Source of the DNA: Acidovorax delafieldii
GTDB lineage: Bacteria > Pseudomonadota > Gammaproteobacteria > Burkholderiales > Burkholderiaceae_C
Length of the DNA stretch: 64,000 nucleotides
Assembly (NCBI RefSeq): GCF_007993815.1
Contig: NZ_VJWE01000013.1
Span: 124,001 to 188,000, forward strand
Direction of reading: 5' to 3'
The notes beneath the pieces are model-generated. The model did not search any database. It was given only the letters and a program-made list of their open reading frames with translations, and was not told the DNA's origin. Within the stretch, counting starts at the first letter, position 1. Every line of letters starts with the position of its first letter. The position numbers and the translations under genes are program-made. Shown piece by piece: positions 29,023 to 37,814 of the stretch.

Positions 29023-30468
29023 TCACCCCAACGCTGCAGGGGAGCAATGGCGTTCGATGTAGGCCTTGACCAGGTCCACATCGGCGGGCATCACCTGTAC
29101 ACGCTTGGGCAGGTCTTCGATGCCTGCAAACTTGGCAGGCCGCTCGGGCGCATGGCCCAGCGCTTCGACGATGGTTTCGGCAAACTTGATGGGCAGCGCC
29201 GTTTCCAGCACGATCATCGGTACGTTGGGGTCTTGGTGATGCTCCAGGGCCACCTTCACCCCGTCGGCGGTGTGGGTGTCGATGGTCACGCCATGTCGCT
29301 GATAGTTGTCGCGGATGGTGGCCAGGCGGTCGGCGTGGGTGCTCTTGCCACTTTCAAAACCGTATTTGGTGGCGGCATCGGCAAACAGCGGCTCTGCGCT
29401 CAAGTCAAAGCGGCCGTAGGTTTGCAATGCAGCGCCGAACAAGGCCTTGGTACGTTGGCCGTTGCGGCCCAGCAGGTCGAAAATGAAACGCTCGAAGTTG
29501 CTGGCCTTGCTGATATCCATCGAAGGGCTGGACGTCTCGTGCGTGTCGGCACTGCTGCGCACGCGGTACACGCCGGTGCGGAAGAACTCGTCGAGCACGT
29601 CGTTCTCATTGGTGGCCACCACCAGCTTGGCAATGGGCAGGCCCATCATGCGCGCCACATGGCCCGCGCACACGTTGCCAAAGTTGCCCGATGGCACCGT
29701 GAAACTCACCTTCTGGTTGTTGGTCTCGGTGGCCTGGATGTAGCCCGCAAAGTAGTACACCACCTGTGCCAGCAGGCGCGCCCAGTTGATGGAGTTGACG
29801 GTGCCGATCTTGTACTTGTGCTTGAAGGCGTGGTCATTGGAGACGGCCTTGACAATGTCCTGGCAGTCGTCGAACACACCTTCGATGGCGATGTTGTGGA
29901 TGTTCTCGTCCTGCAGGCTGAACATCTGCGCCTGCTGGAAGGCGCTCATGCGGCCGTGCGGGCTGGTCATGAAGACACGCACGCCCTCTTTGCCGCGCAT
30001 CGCGTATTCGGCGGCGCTGCCGGTGTCGCCGCTGGTGGCGCCCAGGATGTTGAGCTGCTCGCCACGGCGGCCCAGCTCGTACTCGAACAGGTTGCCCAGC
30101 AGCTGCATGGCCATGTCCTTGAAAGCCAGCGTGGGGCCGTTGGACAGGGCTTCGAGCCACAGACTGTTTTCGAGGTGGCGCAGGGGCACGATCTCGCCCG
30201 TGCCAAACACTTCGGCGGTGTACGTCTTGGCGCAGATGGCCTTCAAATCGGCGGCAGGAATGTCGTCGATGTAGAGCGACAGGATCTGAAACGCCAGCTC
30301 GGCGTAGCCTTGCTCGTGGTAGGCCTTGCGCAGGCGCGTGAGCATGGCGTCATCCACCTGCGGGTAATGCTCGGGCAGGTACAGGCCACCATCGGGCGCT
30401 AGGCCTTCGAGCAGGATGTCGCAGAACTGTTTGCGGTCTGCATGGCCGCGGGTGCTGAGGTACTTCAT
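29023..30468 (-). CDS. thrC: Threonine synthase
   Basis: A 481-residue PLP enzyme converting O-phosphohomoserine into threonine. The N-terminal family stretch MKYLSTRGHADRKQFCDILLEG, the PLP lysine in NGPTLAFKDMAMQ and the phosphate-binding ILGATSGDTGSAAEYAMRGK are clear. It belongs to the longer class (about 480 residues, yeast-like) common in betaproteobacteria. It lies downstream of hom and a small membrane protein on the same strand. Confidence 0.97.
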   Translation of the reverse strand: MKYLSTRGHADRKQFCDILLEGLAPDGGLYLPEHYPQVDDAMLTRLRKAYHEQGYAELAFQILSLYIDDIPAADLKAICAKTYTAEVFGTGEIVPLRHLENSLWLEALSNGPTLAFKDMAMQLLGNLFEYELGRRGEQLNILGATSGDTGSAAEYAMRGKEGVRVFMTSPHGRMSAFQQAQMFSLQDENIHNIAIEGVFDDCQDIVKAVSNDHAFKHKYKIGTVNSINWARLLAQVVYYFAGYIQATETNNQKVSFTVPSGNFGNVCAGHVARMMGLPIAKLVVATNENDVLDEFFRTGVYRVRSSADTHETSSPSMDISKASNFERFIFDLLGRNGQRTKALFGAALQTYGRFDLSAEPLFADAATKYGFESGKSTHADRLATIRDNYQRHGVTIDTHTADGVKVALEHHQDPNVPMIVLETALPIKFAETIVEALGHAPERPAKFAGIEDLPKRVQVMPADVDLVKAYIERHCSPAALG

Positions 30469-30507
30469 GAAGGATTCCCGTCGGTATCGGTGAAGGTGGT
30501 GAACTGG

Positions 30508-30822
30508 CTAAAAGCTGATGCCGTACACACGGATGTCAATGTAGAGACGCGAGGCGATCAGCAGGAAGAACCCGCCGATCAGGATGAGCCAGTGCAGCGC
30601 CCGGTCCTGGCGGTTGTCGGTGCACTCCAGCAGCACAAAGTACAGCCACGCGGCCAGAAAGCTGCCCACACCGTTGAGCAGGGCCTGTGTGCGCGACATG
30701 GCCCCGAACAGGGCCAATGCGACCAGCAGGCCGAACCAGAACGCCAGATGCCAGCGCGGCAGATCGACATGCGCCATCTTGAGCAGCGCCGACAGCGTGA
30801 GGGCGGCAACCAGAGTGGGCAT
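30508..30822 (-). CDS. Small membrane protein between hom and thrC
   Basis: A 104-residue protein with four hydrophobic segments (about residues 3-17, 26-43, 49-68 and 78-95) and few charged residues. I do not recognise a family. Its place between two threonine genes, 35 bases after hom and 39 before thrC, suggests co-transcription. A link to amino acid transport is possible, but four short helices and lack of a known transporter motif leave it open. Confidence 0.65.
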   Translation of the reverse strand: MPTLVAALTLSALLKMAHVDLPRWHLAFWFGLLVALALFGAMSRTQALLNGVGSFLAAWLYFVLLECTDNRQDRALHWLILIGGFFLLIASRLYIDIRVYGISF

Positions 30823-30857
30823 GGCGAGGCAGCATCATGGTGTGGCGTGGCCCATCA

Positions 30858-32192
30858 TCAGTTGAGTTCTTCCTTGCGAATGCGCGTGATGGGTGCCAGC
30901 ACGGTCGGCAGCGCCTGCATTTGTGCAATGACGGCATCCATCGTGCCTTCGCGGGTGTCGTGGGTCAGGATGATCAGGTCGGTCTGCGTCGATCCCTCGC
31001 CGCCCACTTCGTCAGCCTCGCGCTGCAGCACGGCATCGATGCTCACGCCTGCCTCGGCCAGCAGGCCGGTGACCTTGGCCAGCACGCCAGCCTGGTCGGC
31101 GACGCGCAAGCGCAGGTAGTAGCTGGTGACCACTTCGCTCATCGGCAGCACGGGCAGCTGGTCCATGGCGCCCTGCAGCGTGTTGGCCTGGAAGGCCAGG
31201 TGCGGCACGCGGTGTTCAGGGTCGGCCGTGTGCAAGCGTGCGATGTCTACCAGGTCGGCGATCACTGCACTGGCGGTGGGCTCACTGCCTGCGCCCTTGC
31301 CGTAGTACAGCGTGGTGCCCACGGCATCGCCCTGCACCACCACGGCGTTCATCGCGCCTTCGACGTTGGCAATCAGGCGCTTAGAGGGTACGAGGCTCGG
31401 GTGCACGCGCAGCTCGATGCCCTTTTCGGCGCGCTTGGTGATGCCCAGCAGCTTGATGCGGTAGCCCAGTTGTTCTGCGTATTTGATGTCGGCGGCGGAG
31501 AGTTTGGTGATGCCTTCCACATAGGCCTTGTCGAACTGCACCGGGATGCCGAAAGCGATGGCGCTCATCAACGTCGCCTTGTGCGCGGCATCCACGCCTT
31601 CAATGTCGAAGGTGGGGTCGGCCTCGGCATAGCCCAGGCGTTGCGCTTCTTTGAGCACCACGTCGAAGTCCAGGCCCTTGCTGCGCATCTCGGACAGGAT
31701 GAAGTTGGTGGTGCCGTTGATGATGCCGGCGATCCACTGGATGCGGTTGGCCGTGAGGCCTTCGCGCAGCGCCTTGATGATGGGAATGCCACCGGCCACG
31801 GCGGCCTCGAAGGCCACCATCACACCCTTGGCCGATGCGGCCGCAAAAATCTCGGTGCCATGAACGGCCAGCAGCGCCTTGTTGGCGGTGACCACATGCT
31901 TGCCTGCAGCAATGGCTTCGAGCACCAGTGCACGTGCGATGCCGTAGCCGCCAATCAACTCGATCACGATGTCGATGTCGGGGTTGGCGATGATGGCACG
32001 GGCGTCGTTGACCACCTGGATGCCGTCACCCACCACAGCCTTGGCGCGCGCTACGTCCAGGTCCGCCACCATGGTGATCTCGATGCCACGGCCAGCACGG
32101 CGGCTGATCTCGTCCTGGTTGCGCTGCAACACGTTGAACACGCCGCTGCCGACGGTGCCGATGCCCAGAAGGCCTACTTGGATGGGTTTCAT
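30858..32192 (-). CDS. hom: Homoserine dehydrogenase
   Basis: A 444-residue NAD(P)-dependent enzyme that reduces aspartate semialdehyde to homoserine, the branch toward threonine, methionine and isoleucine. The N-terminal Rossmann motif GLLGIGTVGSGVF, the catalytic-domain stretches NKALLAVHG and AGIINGTTNFIL, and a C-terminal ACT domain (SYYLRLRVADQAGVLAKVTGLLAEAG) are visible. The ACT domain implies feedback control by threonine. It needs the product of asd, encoded at 51979-53109. Confidence 0.97.
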   Translation of the reverse strand: MKPIQVGLLGIGTVGSGVFNVLQRNQDEISRRAGRGIEITMVADLDVARAKAVVGDGIQVVNDARAIIANPDIDIVIELIGGYGIARALVLEAIAAGKHVVTANKALLAVHGTEIFAAASAKGVMVAFEAAVAGGIPIIKALREGLTANRIQWIAGIINGTTNFILSEMRSKGLDFDVVLKEAQRLGYAEADPTFDIEGVDAAHKATLMSAIAFGIPVQFDKAYVEGITKLSAADIKYAEQLGYRIKLLGITKRAEKGIELRVHPSLVPSKRLIANVEGAMNAVVVQGDAVGTTLYYGKGAGSEPTASAVIADLVDIARLHTADPEHRVPHLAFQANTLQGAMDQLPVLPMSEVVTSYYLRLRVADQAGVLAKVTGLLAEAGVSIDAVLQREADEVGGEGSTQTDLIILTHDTREGTMDAVIAQMQALPTVLAPITRIRKEELN

Positions 32193-32264
32193 AGCAATGG
32201 GAAGGGAAAGAAAAACAATGATTCGGGAGGGATGTAGAGGGCGCGGTGTCGAGCAGCAGATCCC

Positions 32265-33296
32265 TCAACGCGTGACATAGGTCGGCAACTGCCAGGCGCC
32301 GCCCGCAAAGCCACGGCACATGCCGTCGCCAGACTCGCCGCGCAGCACAAAACCCTGGCCGTCGAACTGCCACTCACGCACCCACCAGCAGTCGCCAATG
32401 CCCCGGCCCTTCATTGCCGAATGCACCGTGCCCGAGGCCGGATCGAAATCGCCGTCCACGTCCTGCAAGGGCTCTGGCTTGTAGGGCGGGCGGTCGTTGG
32501 CCACCCACAGCAGGCTGCTGAAGTTGTAAGCGCCCATGCCACAGGGCACGGACAGCAGCACCTTGCGCTCTGTGAGCCGGTAGACCTGCACATTGGCGGG
32601 GTTGAACGCATCGTCGCCGTTGCACTGGCCTTCGGTACTGGCGCGGTCCAGCACAGCCACCAGCGGCTTGGCCAGTGCGGCATCCCCCTTGCGCGCAGGC
32701 ATCGGGGTCACAGCCTTGATGACAGGGGCAGGCAAAGACGGCAGCACGGAAGCCTCTGGCTTCGTGCCCTTGCGCACCAAGGCGCCCGGTGTGCCCACCC
32801 GGCCCTGGGCCTCGTCCATCTTGAGCAGAACCGCGGTGACACCCGCCAGTGACAGCAACCAACGGTCCTTGCCAGCGGCCACCATGGCCTCTTCGTTCTT
32901 GAGCAGCTCCTGCAGCAGGCGGGGCACCTGCGCTGCAGGCACTCTGGGGGTGTCGCCCTTGAGCCCTGGCAAAGACAGTGTGCCCACCTTGAGGTGCAGC
33001 GACGCTGGAGTGGCTTTCTCGGTGGACACCTGCAGGTCCACCAGCACCGGCGTGTCAGGTCCCGCCTCGCGGGTCAGGCGCATGGAGACCGGCTCCGACT
33101 CGCCACTCTCCGACTGGTACCCCACAGCCCTGCAAGTGCGGGTGTTGTCGCATTGCAAGGCCCAGTCCTTGTGCTGGAAGCTCACGGGCTCTTTGCCCTT
33201 GTCGGCAGCCTGCACAGCAGCGCCGTGCAAGCCCGCTGCCACCAGCCCACAGGCGGCGACATGCCGGGCCAGGTCAAGAACGGGGGGGCTGTGCAT
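32265..33296 (-). CDS. DUF1176 domain-containing secreted protein
   Basis: A 343-residue protein with an N-terminal signal peptide (HVAACGLVAAGLHGAAVQA) and a DUF1176 body, seen in the cysteine-bearing stretches WALQCDNTRTCRAVGYQ and GDCWWVREWQFDGQGFVL. Several paired cysteines suggest periplasmic disulphides. The start at 33296 was chosen because the longer frame adds 45 residues that overlap the aminotransferase gene and lack a signal. It lies between the aminotransferase and hom on the same strand. Function of the family is unknown. Confidence 0.8.
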   Translation of the reverse strand: MHSPPVLDLARHVAACGLVAAGLHGAAVQAADKGKEPVSFQHKDWALQCDNTRTCRAVGYQSESGESEPVSMRLTREAGPDTPVLVDLQVSTEKATPASLHLKVGTLSLPGLKGDTPRVPAAQVPRLLQELLKNEEAMVAAGKDRWLLSLAGVTAVLLKMDEAQGRVGTPGALVRKGTKPEASVLPSLPAPVIKAVTPMPARKGDAALAKPLVAVLDRASTEGQCNGDDAFNPANVQVYRLTERKVLLSVPCGMGAYNFSSLLWVANDRPPYKPEPLQDVDGDFDPASGTVHSAMKGRGIGDCWWVREWQFDGQGFVLRGESGDGMCRGFAGGAWQLPTYVTR

Positions 33297-33333
33297 GGAG
33301 CGTATCGCCTTGTCTTCTGGGCAACGCGACGGA

Positions 33334-34581
33334 TCAGGCCGCGACGGCTGCCGCAGCGGTCTGCTTGCGCTTTCGGTATTGCTCCAGGAAACGCGCCACG
33401 CGGCCAATGGCATCGCGCAGGTCGTCTTCATGGGGCAGGAACACGATGCGGAAATGGTCCGGAGCAGGCCAGTTGAAACCCGTGCCCTGCACCAGCATGA
33501 CCTTCGTCTCCTGCAGCAACTCCAGGAAGAACTGCTGGTCGTCCTCGATGGGATACACCGCCGGGTCGAGGCGCGGGAACATGTACAGCGCGGCCTGAGG
33601 TTTCACACAGGTCACGCCCGGGATGGCCGTGATCAGTTCATAGGCCAGATCACGCTGCTTGCGCAGGCGGCCGCCCTCACAGACCAGTTCGTTGATGCTC
33701 TGGTAACCACCCAGCGCCGTCTGCACGGCCCACTGGCCAGGAACGTTGGCACAAAGTCGCATGTTCGAGAGCATGTTCAGGCCCTCGATGTAGTCCTTGG
33801 CGGGCTTCTTGTCGCCCGAGACCACCAGCCAGCCAGCACGGTAACCGCAAGACCGGTAGCTTTTGGACAGCGAGTTGAAGGTGAGCGTAAGCACATCCTC
33901 GCTCAGCGAGCCGATGGCCGTGTGCTTGGCGCCGTCGTATAACACCTTGTCGTACACCTCGTCCGCAAAGATCACCAAGCCGTGTTCGCGGGCGATGGCC
34001 ACGATGCCCTTGAGCAACTCGACTGAGTACAGCGCACCCGTGGGGTTGTTGGGATTGATGACCACGATGCCTTTGGTACGCGGCGTGATCTTGGCGCGGA
34101 TGTCCTCGAGGTCGGGCATCCAGCCATTGGCCTCATCGCACAGGTAGTGCACGGGCGTGCCGCCCGACAGGCTGGCCGCAGCGGTCCACAGCGGGTAATC
34201 CGGCGATGGCAGCAACAACTCATCGCCCGTGTCCAGCAACGCATTGGTGGCCATCACGATCAGTTCGCTGGCGCCGTTGCCCAGGTAGATGTCATCCAGC
34301 ACCACGCCCTTGATGCCCTGCTTCTGGGTCTCGTGCATCACGGCCTTGCGTGCGGCGAAGATGCCTTTGCTGTCCGAGTAGCCCGCCGAGTTGGGCAGGT
34401 TGCGGATCATGTCCTGCTGGATTTCTTCGGGGGCATCAAAGCCAAACACCGCCAGATTGCCGATGTTGAGCTTGATGATCTTGTGCCCATCCTCCTCCAT
34501 CTGCTTGGCCGCGTCCATGATCGGGCCCCGGATGTCGTAGCAAACATTGGCGAGCTTGGCGGATTTTTGGACGGTTTTCAT
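33334..34581 (-). CDS. Pyridoxal phosphate-dependent aminotransferase (AlaA/AlaC-like)
   Basis: A 415-residue class I/II aminotransferase. Visible are the PLP lysine in NSLSKSYRSCGYRAGW, the PNNPTGALY loop and the carboxylate-binding FRIVFLPHEDDL near the C-terminus. Closest by memory is AlaA (YfbQ), the glutamate-pyruvate aminotransferase making alanine. An aminotransferase gene ahead of hom and thrC is typical of beta- and gammaproteobacteria. The last residues are an Ala-rich tail. It starts divergent to the Mth938-like gene. Confidence 0.88.
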   Translation of the reverse strand: MKTVQKSAKLANVCYDIRGPIMDAAKQMEEDGHKIIKLNIGNLAVFGFDAPEEIQQDMIRNLPNSAGYSDSKGIFAARKAVMHETQKQGIKGVVLDDIYLGNGASELIVMATNALLDTGDELLLPSPDYPLWTAAASLSGGTPVHYLCDEANGWMPDLEDIRAKITPRTKGIVVINPNNPTGALYSVELLKGIVAIAREHGLVIFADEVYDKVLYDGAKHTAIGSLSEDVLTLTFNSLSKSYRSCGYRAGWLVVSGDKKPAKDYIEGLNMLSNMRLCANVPGQWAVQTALGGYQSINELVCEGGRLRKQRDLAYELITAIPGVTCVKPQAALYMFPRLDPAVYPIEDDQQFFLELLQETKVMLVQGTGFNWPAPDHFRIVFLPHEDDLRDAIGRVARFLEQYRKRKQTAAAAVAA

Positions 34582-34730
34582 GCGCTGACAGTAGTGCGGT
34601 GGGGTCAGGAGGCCGCCGGAGCCGGCGCCCTCAGGCGAAACCTATAATTTGACCACAGAACCGTTGCCATCCCCTGGCGCCGGGCGCCGCTGCCACACCC
34701 CGCAGCACCTGAGGCCCACCACTTCCTGCC

Positions 34731-35102
34731 ATGAAATTCCAGCCCGACCGCTCCAACGCTCAGACCATCAGCGGCTACGGCCCCGGCTGGATCGGCATCG
34801 ACGCCGACAAGATCACCCACAGCGTCATCATCGGGTCGGCAGGCCTGCGCCAGCCCTGGCCCTGCACCCGCTTTGAGGACCTGACCCCGGAGCATTTCGC
34901 CCAGTTGGCCGGGCTGGAAACCGAACTGGTCATTTTTGGCAGCGGGCTGCGCAATCGTTTTCCCCCGCCCGCATGGCTGGCTCCCCTGATAGCGCGGCGA
35001 GTCGGGCTGGAGACCATGGACACCCAGGCAGCATGCCGCACCTACAACATCCTGGCGAGCGAAGGACGCAACGTGGTCGCGGCCCTGATTCTGGAAGTCT
35101 GA
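34731..35102 (+). CDS. Mth938-like domain-containing protein
   Basis: A 123-residue protein of the Mth938/DUF498 (NDUFAF3-like) family, recognisable from FQPDRSNAQTISGYGPGWIGI and ELVIFGSGLRNRFPPP. The human relative takes part in complex I assembly, and the protein folds as a small alpha/beta domain. No catalytic residues are evident. It starts about 150 bases from the divergent aminotransferase gene; a TATAAT lies at 34643-34648 but without a -35 box. Confidence 0.8.
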   Translation: MKFQPDRSNAQTISGYGPGWIGIDADKITHSVIIGSAGLRQPWPCTRFEDLTPEHFAQLAGLETELVIFGSGLRNRFPPPAWLAPLIARRVGLETMDTQAACRTYNILASEGRNVVAALILEV

Positions 35103-35207
35103 ACGGGCGCTCACGGCCTGCATCAAAGTCTGGCGCACCGGGAATGCCACTTATGCACGGCCGTGCCAAAGTGCCCGCCGCCCCACGCAGGACACACTGT
35201 CTTACAT

Positions 35208-35236
35208 TTGGCCGGGAACCGATTTCAGGGTAAAAT
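35208..35236 (+). promoter_or_regulatory. Promoter for the peroxiredoxin gene
   Basis: TTGGCC at 35208-35213 and TAAAAT at 35231-35236 are 17 bases apart, a good sigma-70-type pair. The resulting leader of the peroxiredoxin gene would be about 85 bases. Confidence 0.6.
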
Positions 35237-35326
35237 CACCGGTTGCGGTCGGGGGCACCACCAAGAGCAATAACACACCCACTCCCCCGGCTTACCAACG
35301 ACTACATCCTAAGAGATTGAAGTGAT

Positions 35327-35812
35327 ATGGCGATCGTTGTCAACAAACCCCTCCCTGAATTTGAAGCCAACGCAACCGGTGGTATCAAGGTCTCCAACAC
35401 CTCCCACCTTGGCCAAATTCTGGTTCTCTACTTCTATCCCAAGGACAACACGCCGGGCTGCACCACGGAGGCCATGCAGTTTCGCGACAAGTACAAAGAT
35501 TTCGTGAAAGCTGGCGCCGCAGTGTTTGGCGTCTCTCGCGACAACATGAAGTCGCACGACGACTTCAAGGAAAAGCTGGAACTGCCGTTCGAGCTGATCG
35601 CCGACACCGAAGAAAAGATGTGCCACATGTTCGGCGTGGTCAAGAACAAGATCATGTACGGCAAGAAGGTCAAGGGCATCGAGCGCAGCACCTTCCTGAT
35701 CGGCCCCGATGGCCTGCTGGTGCAAGAGTGGCGTGGTCTCAAGGTACCAGGCCATGTGGACGAAGTCCTCAAGACCGTCAAATCCCTCAAGGCCCTGAAA
35801 AAGGCCGCCTGA
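35327..35812 (+). CDS. bcp: Thioredoxin-dependent peroxiredoxin (Bcp/PrxQ type)
   Basis: A 161-residue peroxiredoxin that reduces hydrogen peroxide and organic peroxides. The peroxidatic cysteine lies in NTPGCTTEA near residue 45. The usual resolving cysteine five residues later is missing (position occupied in EAMQFRD); the only other cysteine is in EKMCHMFGVV, about 40 residues on, matching the second PrxQ subtype. The start at 35327 has an AGAGATTGAAGTG ribosome binding site. Confidence 0.93.
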   Translation: MAIVVNKPLPEFEANATGGIKVSNTSHLGQILVLYFYPKDNTPGCTTEAMQFRDKYKDFVKAGAAVFGVSRDNMKSHDDFKEKLELPFELIADTEEKMCHMFGVVKNKIMYGKKVKGIERSTFLIGPDGLLVQEWRGLKVPGHVDEVLKTVKSLKALKKAA

Positions 35813-35970
35813 GCGGACAACCTGATCGCATCAGCGCTGCGGCGACCGTTGCAATCCACCAAAGGGCACTGGAGCATCCACGCGACACACCGCCCGTTTT
35901 GCTCTGGCAAGACACATGGAGTGGGCATAATGGATCAATGCCCCTGGTTCTTGCACCGTTAGCACCCATC

Positions 35971-36003
35971 CAAAAAGCCGCCTTGGCCTCCAGGCGGCTT
36001 TTT
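35971..36003 (+). terminator. Strong rho-independent terminator before phoH
   Basis: AAAAAGCCGCC at 35972-35982 pairs with GGCGGCTTTTT at 35993-36003, extended by one more pair (T83/A92), with an eight-base loop. It can work in both directions. It lies 160 bases after the peroxiredoxin gene and 50 before the PhoH start. A possible promoter, CTGGCA at 35904-35909 with CATAAT at 35926-35931, would give a 66-base transcript ending here. Confidence 0.75.
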
Positions 36004-36052
36004 GCTTTCTGACCCCATCCGTTACCCCTTTACCGACCGAGGCCCTGCCACC

Positions 36053-37813
36053 ATGCCCCTGCCCCCCGCCCCCAGCCGGCGCGCTGCACTCCTCGCGCCA
36101 GAAGCCTTTGAAGTCACGGCCCGCCCCCGCGTAGCCACCACCTCGGCCAACGAAGCCGTTGCCATGCCTCAGCGCGCCGCTGCAGCCCCAGCCCGCGCGG
36201 GACGCAAGGCAGACAGTGTGGCCTCGTCGCTGGCAGCGCCTGACACCGTTCCACTGCTACAGATCGAGACACGAACCCGGACAGCCGCCCCCTCTGCCGC
36301 TCCCGTGGCTCGCAGCACTGGCACGCGCAAGGCGCGCGGTACCGCCACTCCTCCTGCCGTCACCGCCAGCCCCGCGCCAGCCACCGCAACCACCACACGC
36401 AGCCGCAAGTCCGCATCGCACGGCCCGACCAAGCTCTTCGTGCTAGACACCAATGTGCTCCTGCATGACCCGACCAGCCTGTTCCGCTTTGAAGAGCACG
36501 ACATCTTCCTGCCGATGATCGTGCTGGAAGAATTGGACGGCCACAAGAAAGGCATGACCGAAGTCGCGCGCAACGGCCGCCAAGCCAGCCGCACCCTGGA
36601 TGCGCTGGCGGCCGCCCAGGGCGCCGACATGGCCAAGGGCCTCAAGCTCGACTCCACCGGCCAGCGCGCCGCGGGCGGCCACCTGTTCTTCCAGACCGTA
36701 CCGCTGGATTACAGCCTGCCCACCAGCCTGCCCCCCGGCAAGGCCGACAACCAGATCCTGGGCGTGGTCGAAGCCCTGCGCAAGCTGCACGCCCCGCGCG
36801 AGGTGGTACTGGTATCCAAGGACATCAACATGCGCGTCAAGGCGCGCGCCCTGGGCCTGAACGCCGAGGACTACCAGAACGACAAGACGCTGGAAGATGG
36901 CGACCTACTGTACGCCGGCGTGCTGGCCCTGCCCCCCGACTTCTGGGCCAAGAGCGGCAAGAATGTGGAAAGCTGGCAGAGCGGCGCCCACACCTACTAC
37001 CGCATCGGCGGGCCCATCGTGCCGCAGCTGATGATCAACCAGTTTGTGTACTTCGAGGCCCCCGGCGAGCCCAGCCTGTTTGCGCGCGTGAGCGAGATCC
37101 GTGAAAAGACTGCGGTGCTGCAGACGCTCAAGGACTATGGCTCCACCAAGAATGCTGTGTGGGGCGTGACCACGCGCAACCGCGAGCAGAACTACGCCAT
37201 GAATCTGCTCATGGACCCCGAGATCGACTTCGTGACCCTGACCGGCACTGCAGGCACCGGCAAGACCCTGCTGGCCCTGGCCGCGGGCCTCACTCAGGTG
37301 TTGGACGACCGCCGCTACACCGAGATCATCATGACCCGCGCCACCGTGAGCGTGGGAGAAGACATCGGCTTCCTGCCCGGCACCGAAGAAGAGAAGATGG
37401 GCCCCTGGATGGGCGCACTGGATGACAACCTGGAGTTTTTGGCCAAGGGCGATGGCGGCAACGCAGGCGAGTGGGGCCGCGCGGCCACCAATGAGCTGAT
37501 CCGCAGCCGCATCAAGATCAAGAGCATGAACTTCATGCGCGGGCGCACCTTCCTGAACAAGTACGTGATCATCGACGAAGCGCAGAACCTGACGCCCAAG
37601 CAGATGAAGACGCTGATCACCCGCGCAGGCCCCGGCACCAAGATCATCTGCATGGGCAACCTGGCGCAGATCGATACACCGTACCTGACCGAAGGCTCCT
37701 CCGGCCTGACGTATGCGGTGGACCGCTTCAAGGGCTGGCCACACAGCGGGCACATCACGCTGGCGCGGGGCGAACGCTCACGCCTGGCGGACTTCGCCAG
37801 CGAGGTGCTCTGA
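36053..37813 (+). CDS. PIN domain and PhoH ATPase fusion protein (PhoH2-like)
   Basis: A 586-residue protein. Residues 1-125 are an Ala/Pro/Arg-rich, low-complexity segment. A PIN nuclease domain follows (about 127-270), with the metal-binding aspartates in LFVLDTNVLLHDP and DGHKKG, and SKDINMRVKARALG. The C-terminal PhoH ATPase has Walker A TGTAGTGKTLLALA near 400 and Walker B YVIIDEAQNLTPKQMK near 505. Such proteins are RNA helicase-nucleases. The ATG at 36053 was preferred over a TTG 17 codons upstream that lies inside the terminator. Confidence 0.88.
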   Translation: MPLPPAPSRRAALLAPEAFEVTARPRVATTSANEAVAMPQRAAAAPARAGRKADSVASSLAAPDTVPLLQIETRTRTAAPSAAPVARSTGTRKARGTATPPAVTASPAPATATTTRSRKSASHGPTKLFVLDTNVLLHDPTSLFRFEEHDIFLPMIVLEELDGHKKGMTEVARNGRQASRTLDALAAAQGADMAKGLKLDSTGQRAAGGHLFFQTVPLDYSLPTSLPPGKADNQILGVVEALRKLHAPREVVLVSKDINMRVKARALGLNAEDYQNDKTLEDGDLLYAGVLALPPDFWAKSGKNVESWQSGAHTYYRIGGPIVPQLMINQFVYFEAPGEPSLFARVSEIREKTAVLQTLKDYGSTKNAVWGVTTRNREQNYAMNLLMDPEIDFVTLTGTAGTGKTLLALAAGLTQVLDDRRYTEIIMTRATVSVGEDIGFLPGTEEEKMGPWMGALDDNLEFLAKGDGGNAGEWGRAATNELIRSRIKIKSMNFMRGRTFLNKYVIIDEAQNLTPKQMKTLITRAGPGTKIICMGNLAQIDTPYLTEGSSGLTYAVDRFKGWPHSGHITLARGERSRLADFASEVL

Positions 37814-37814
37814 G

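Noticed and set aside
34643-34648. A perfect TATAAT on the plus strand upstream of the Mth938-like gene
   Set aside because: No acceptable -35 hexamer at 16-18 bases, so not listed as a promoter.
35932-35964. A ten-codon ORF (MDQCPWFLHR) before the phoH terminator, considered as leader peptide
   Set aside because: Too short, no repeated regulatory codons and no ribosome binding site.
37713-37814. N-terminal extension of the coiled-coil protein that overlaps phoH
   Set aside because: The extension is the shifted frame of the PhoH end; the TTG at 37815 with its ribosome binding site explains the gene.
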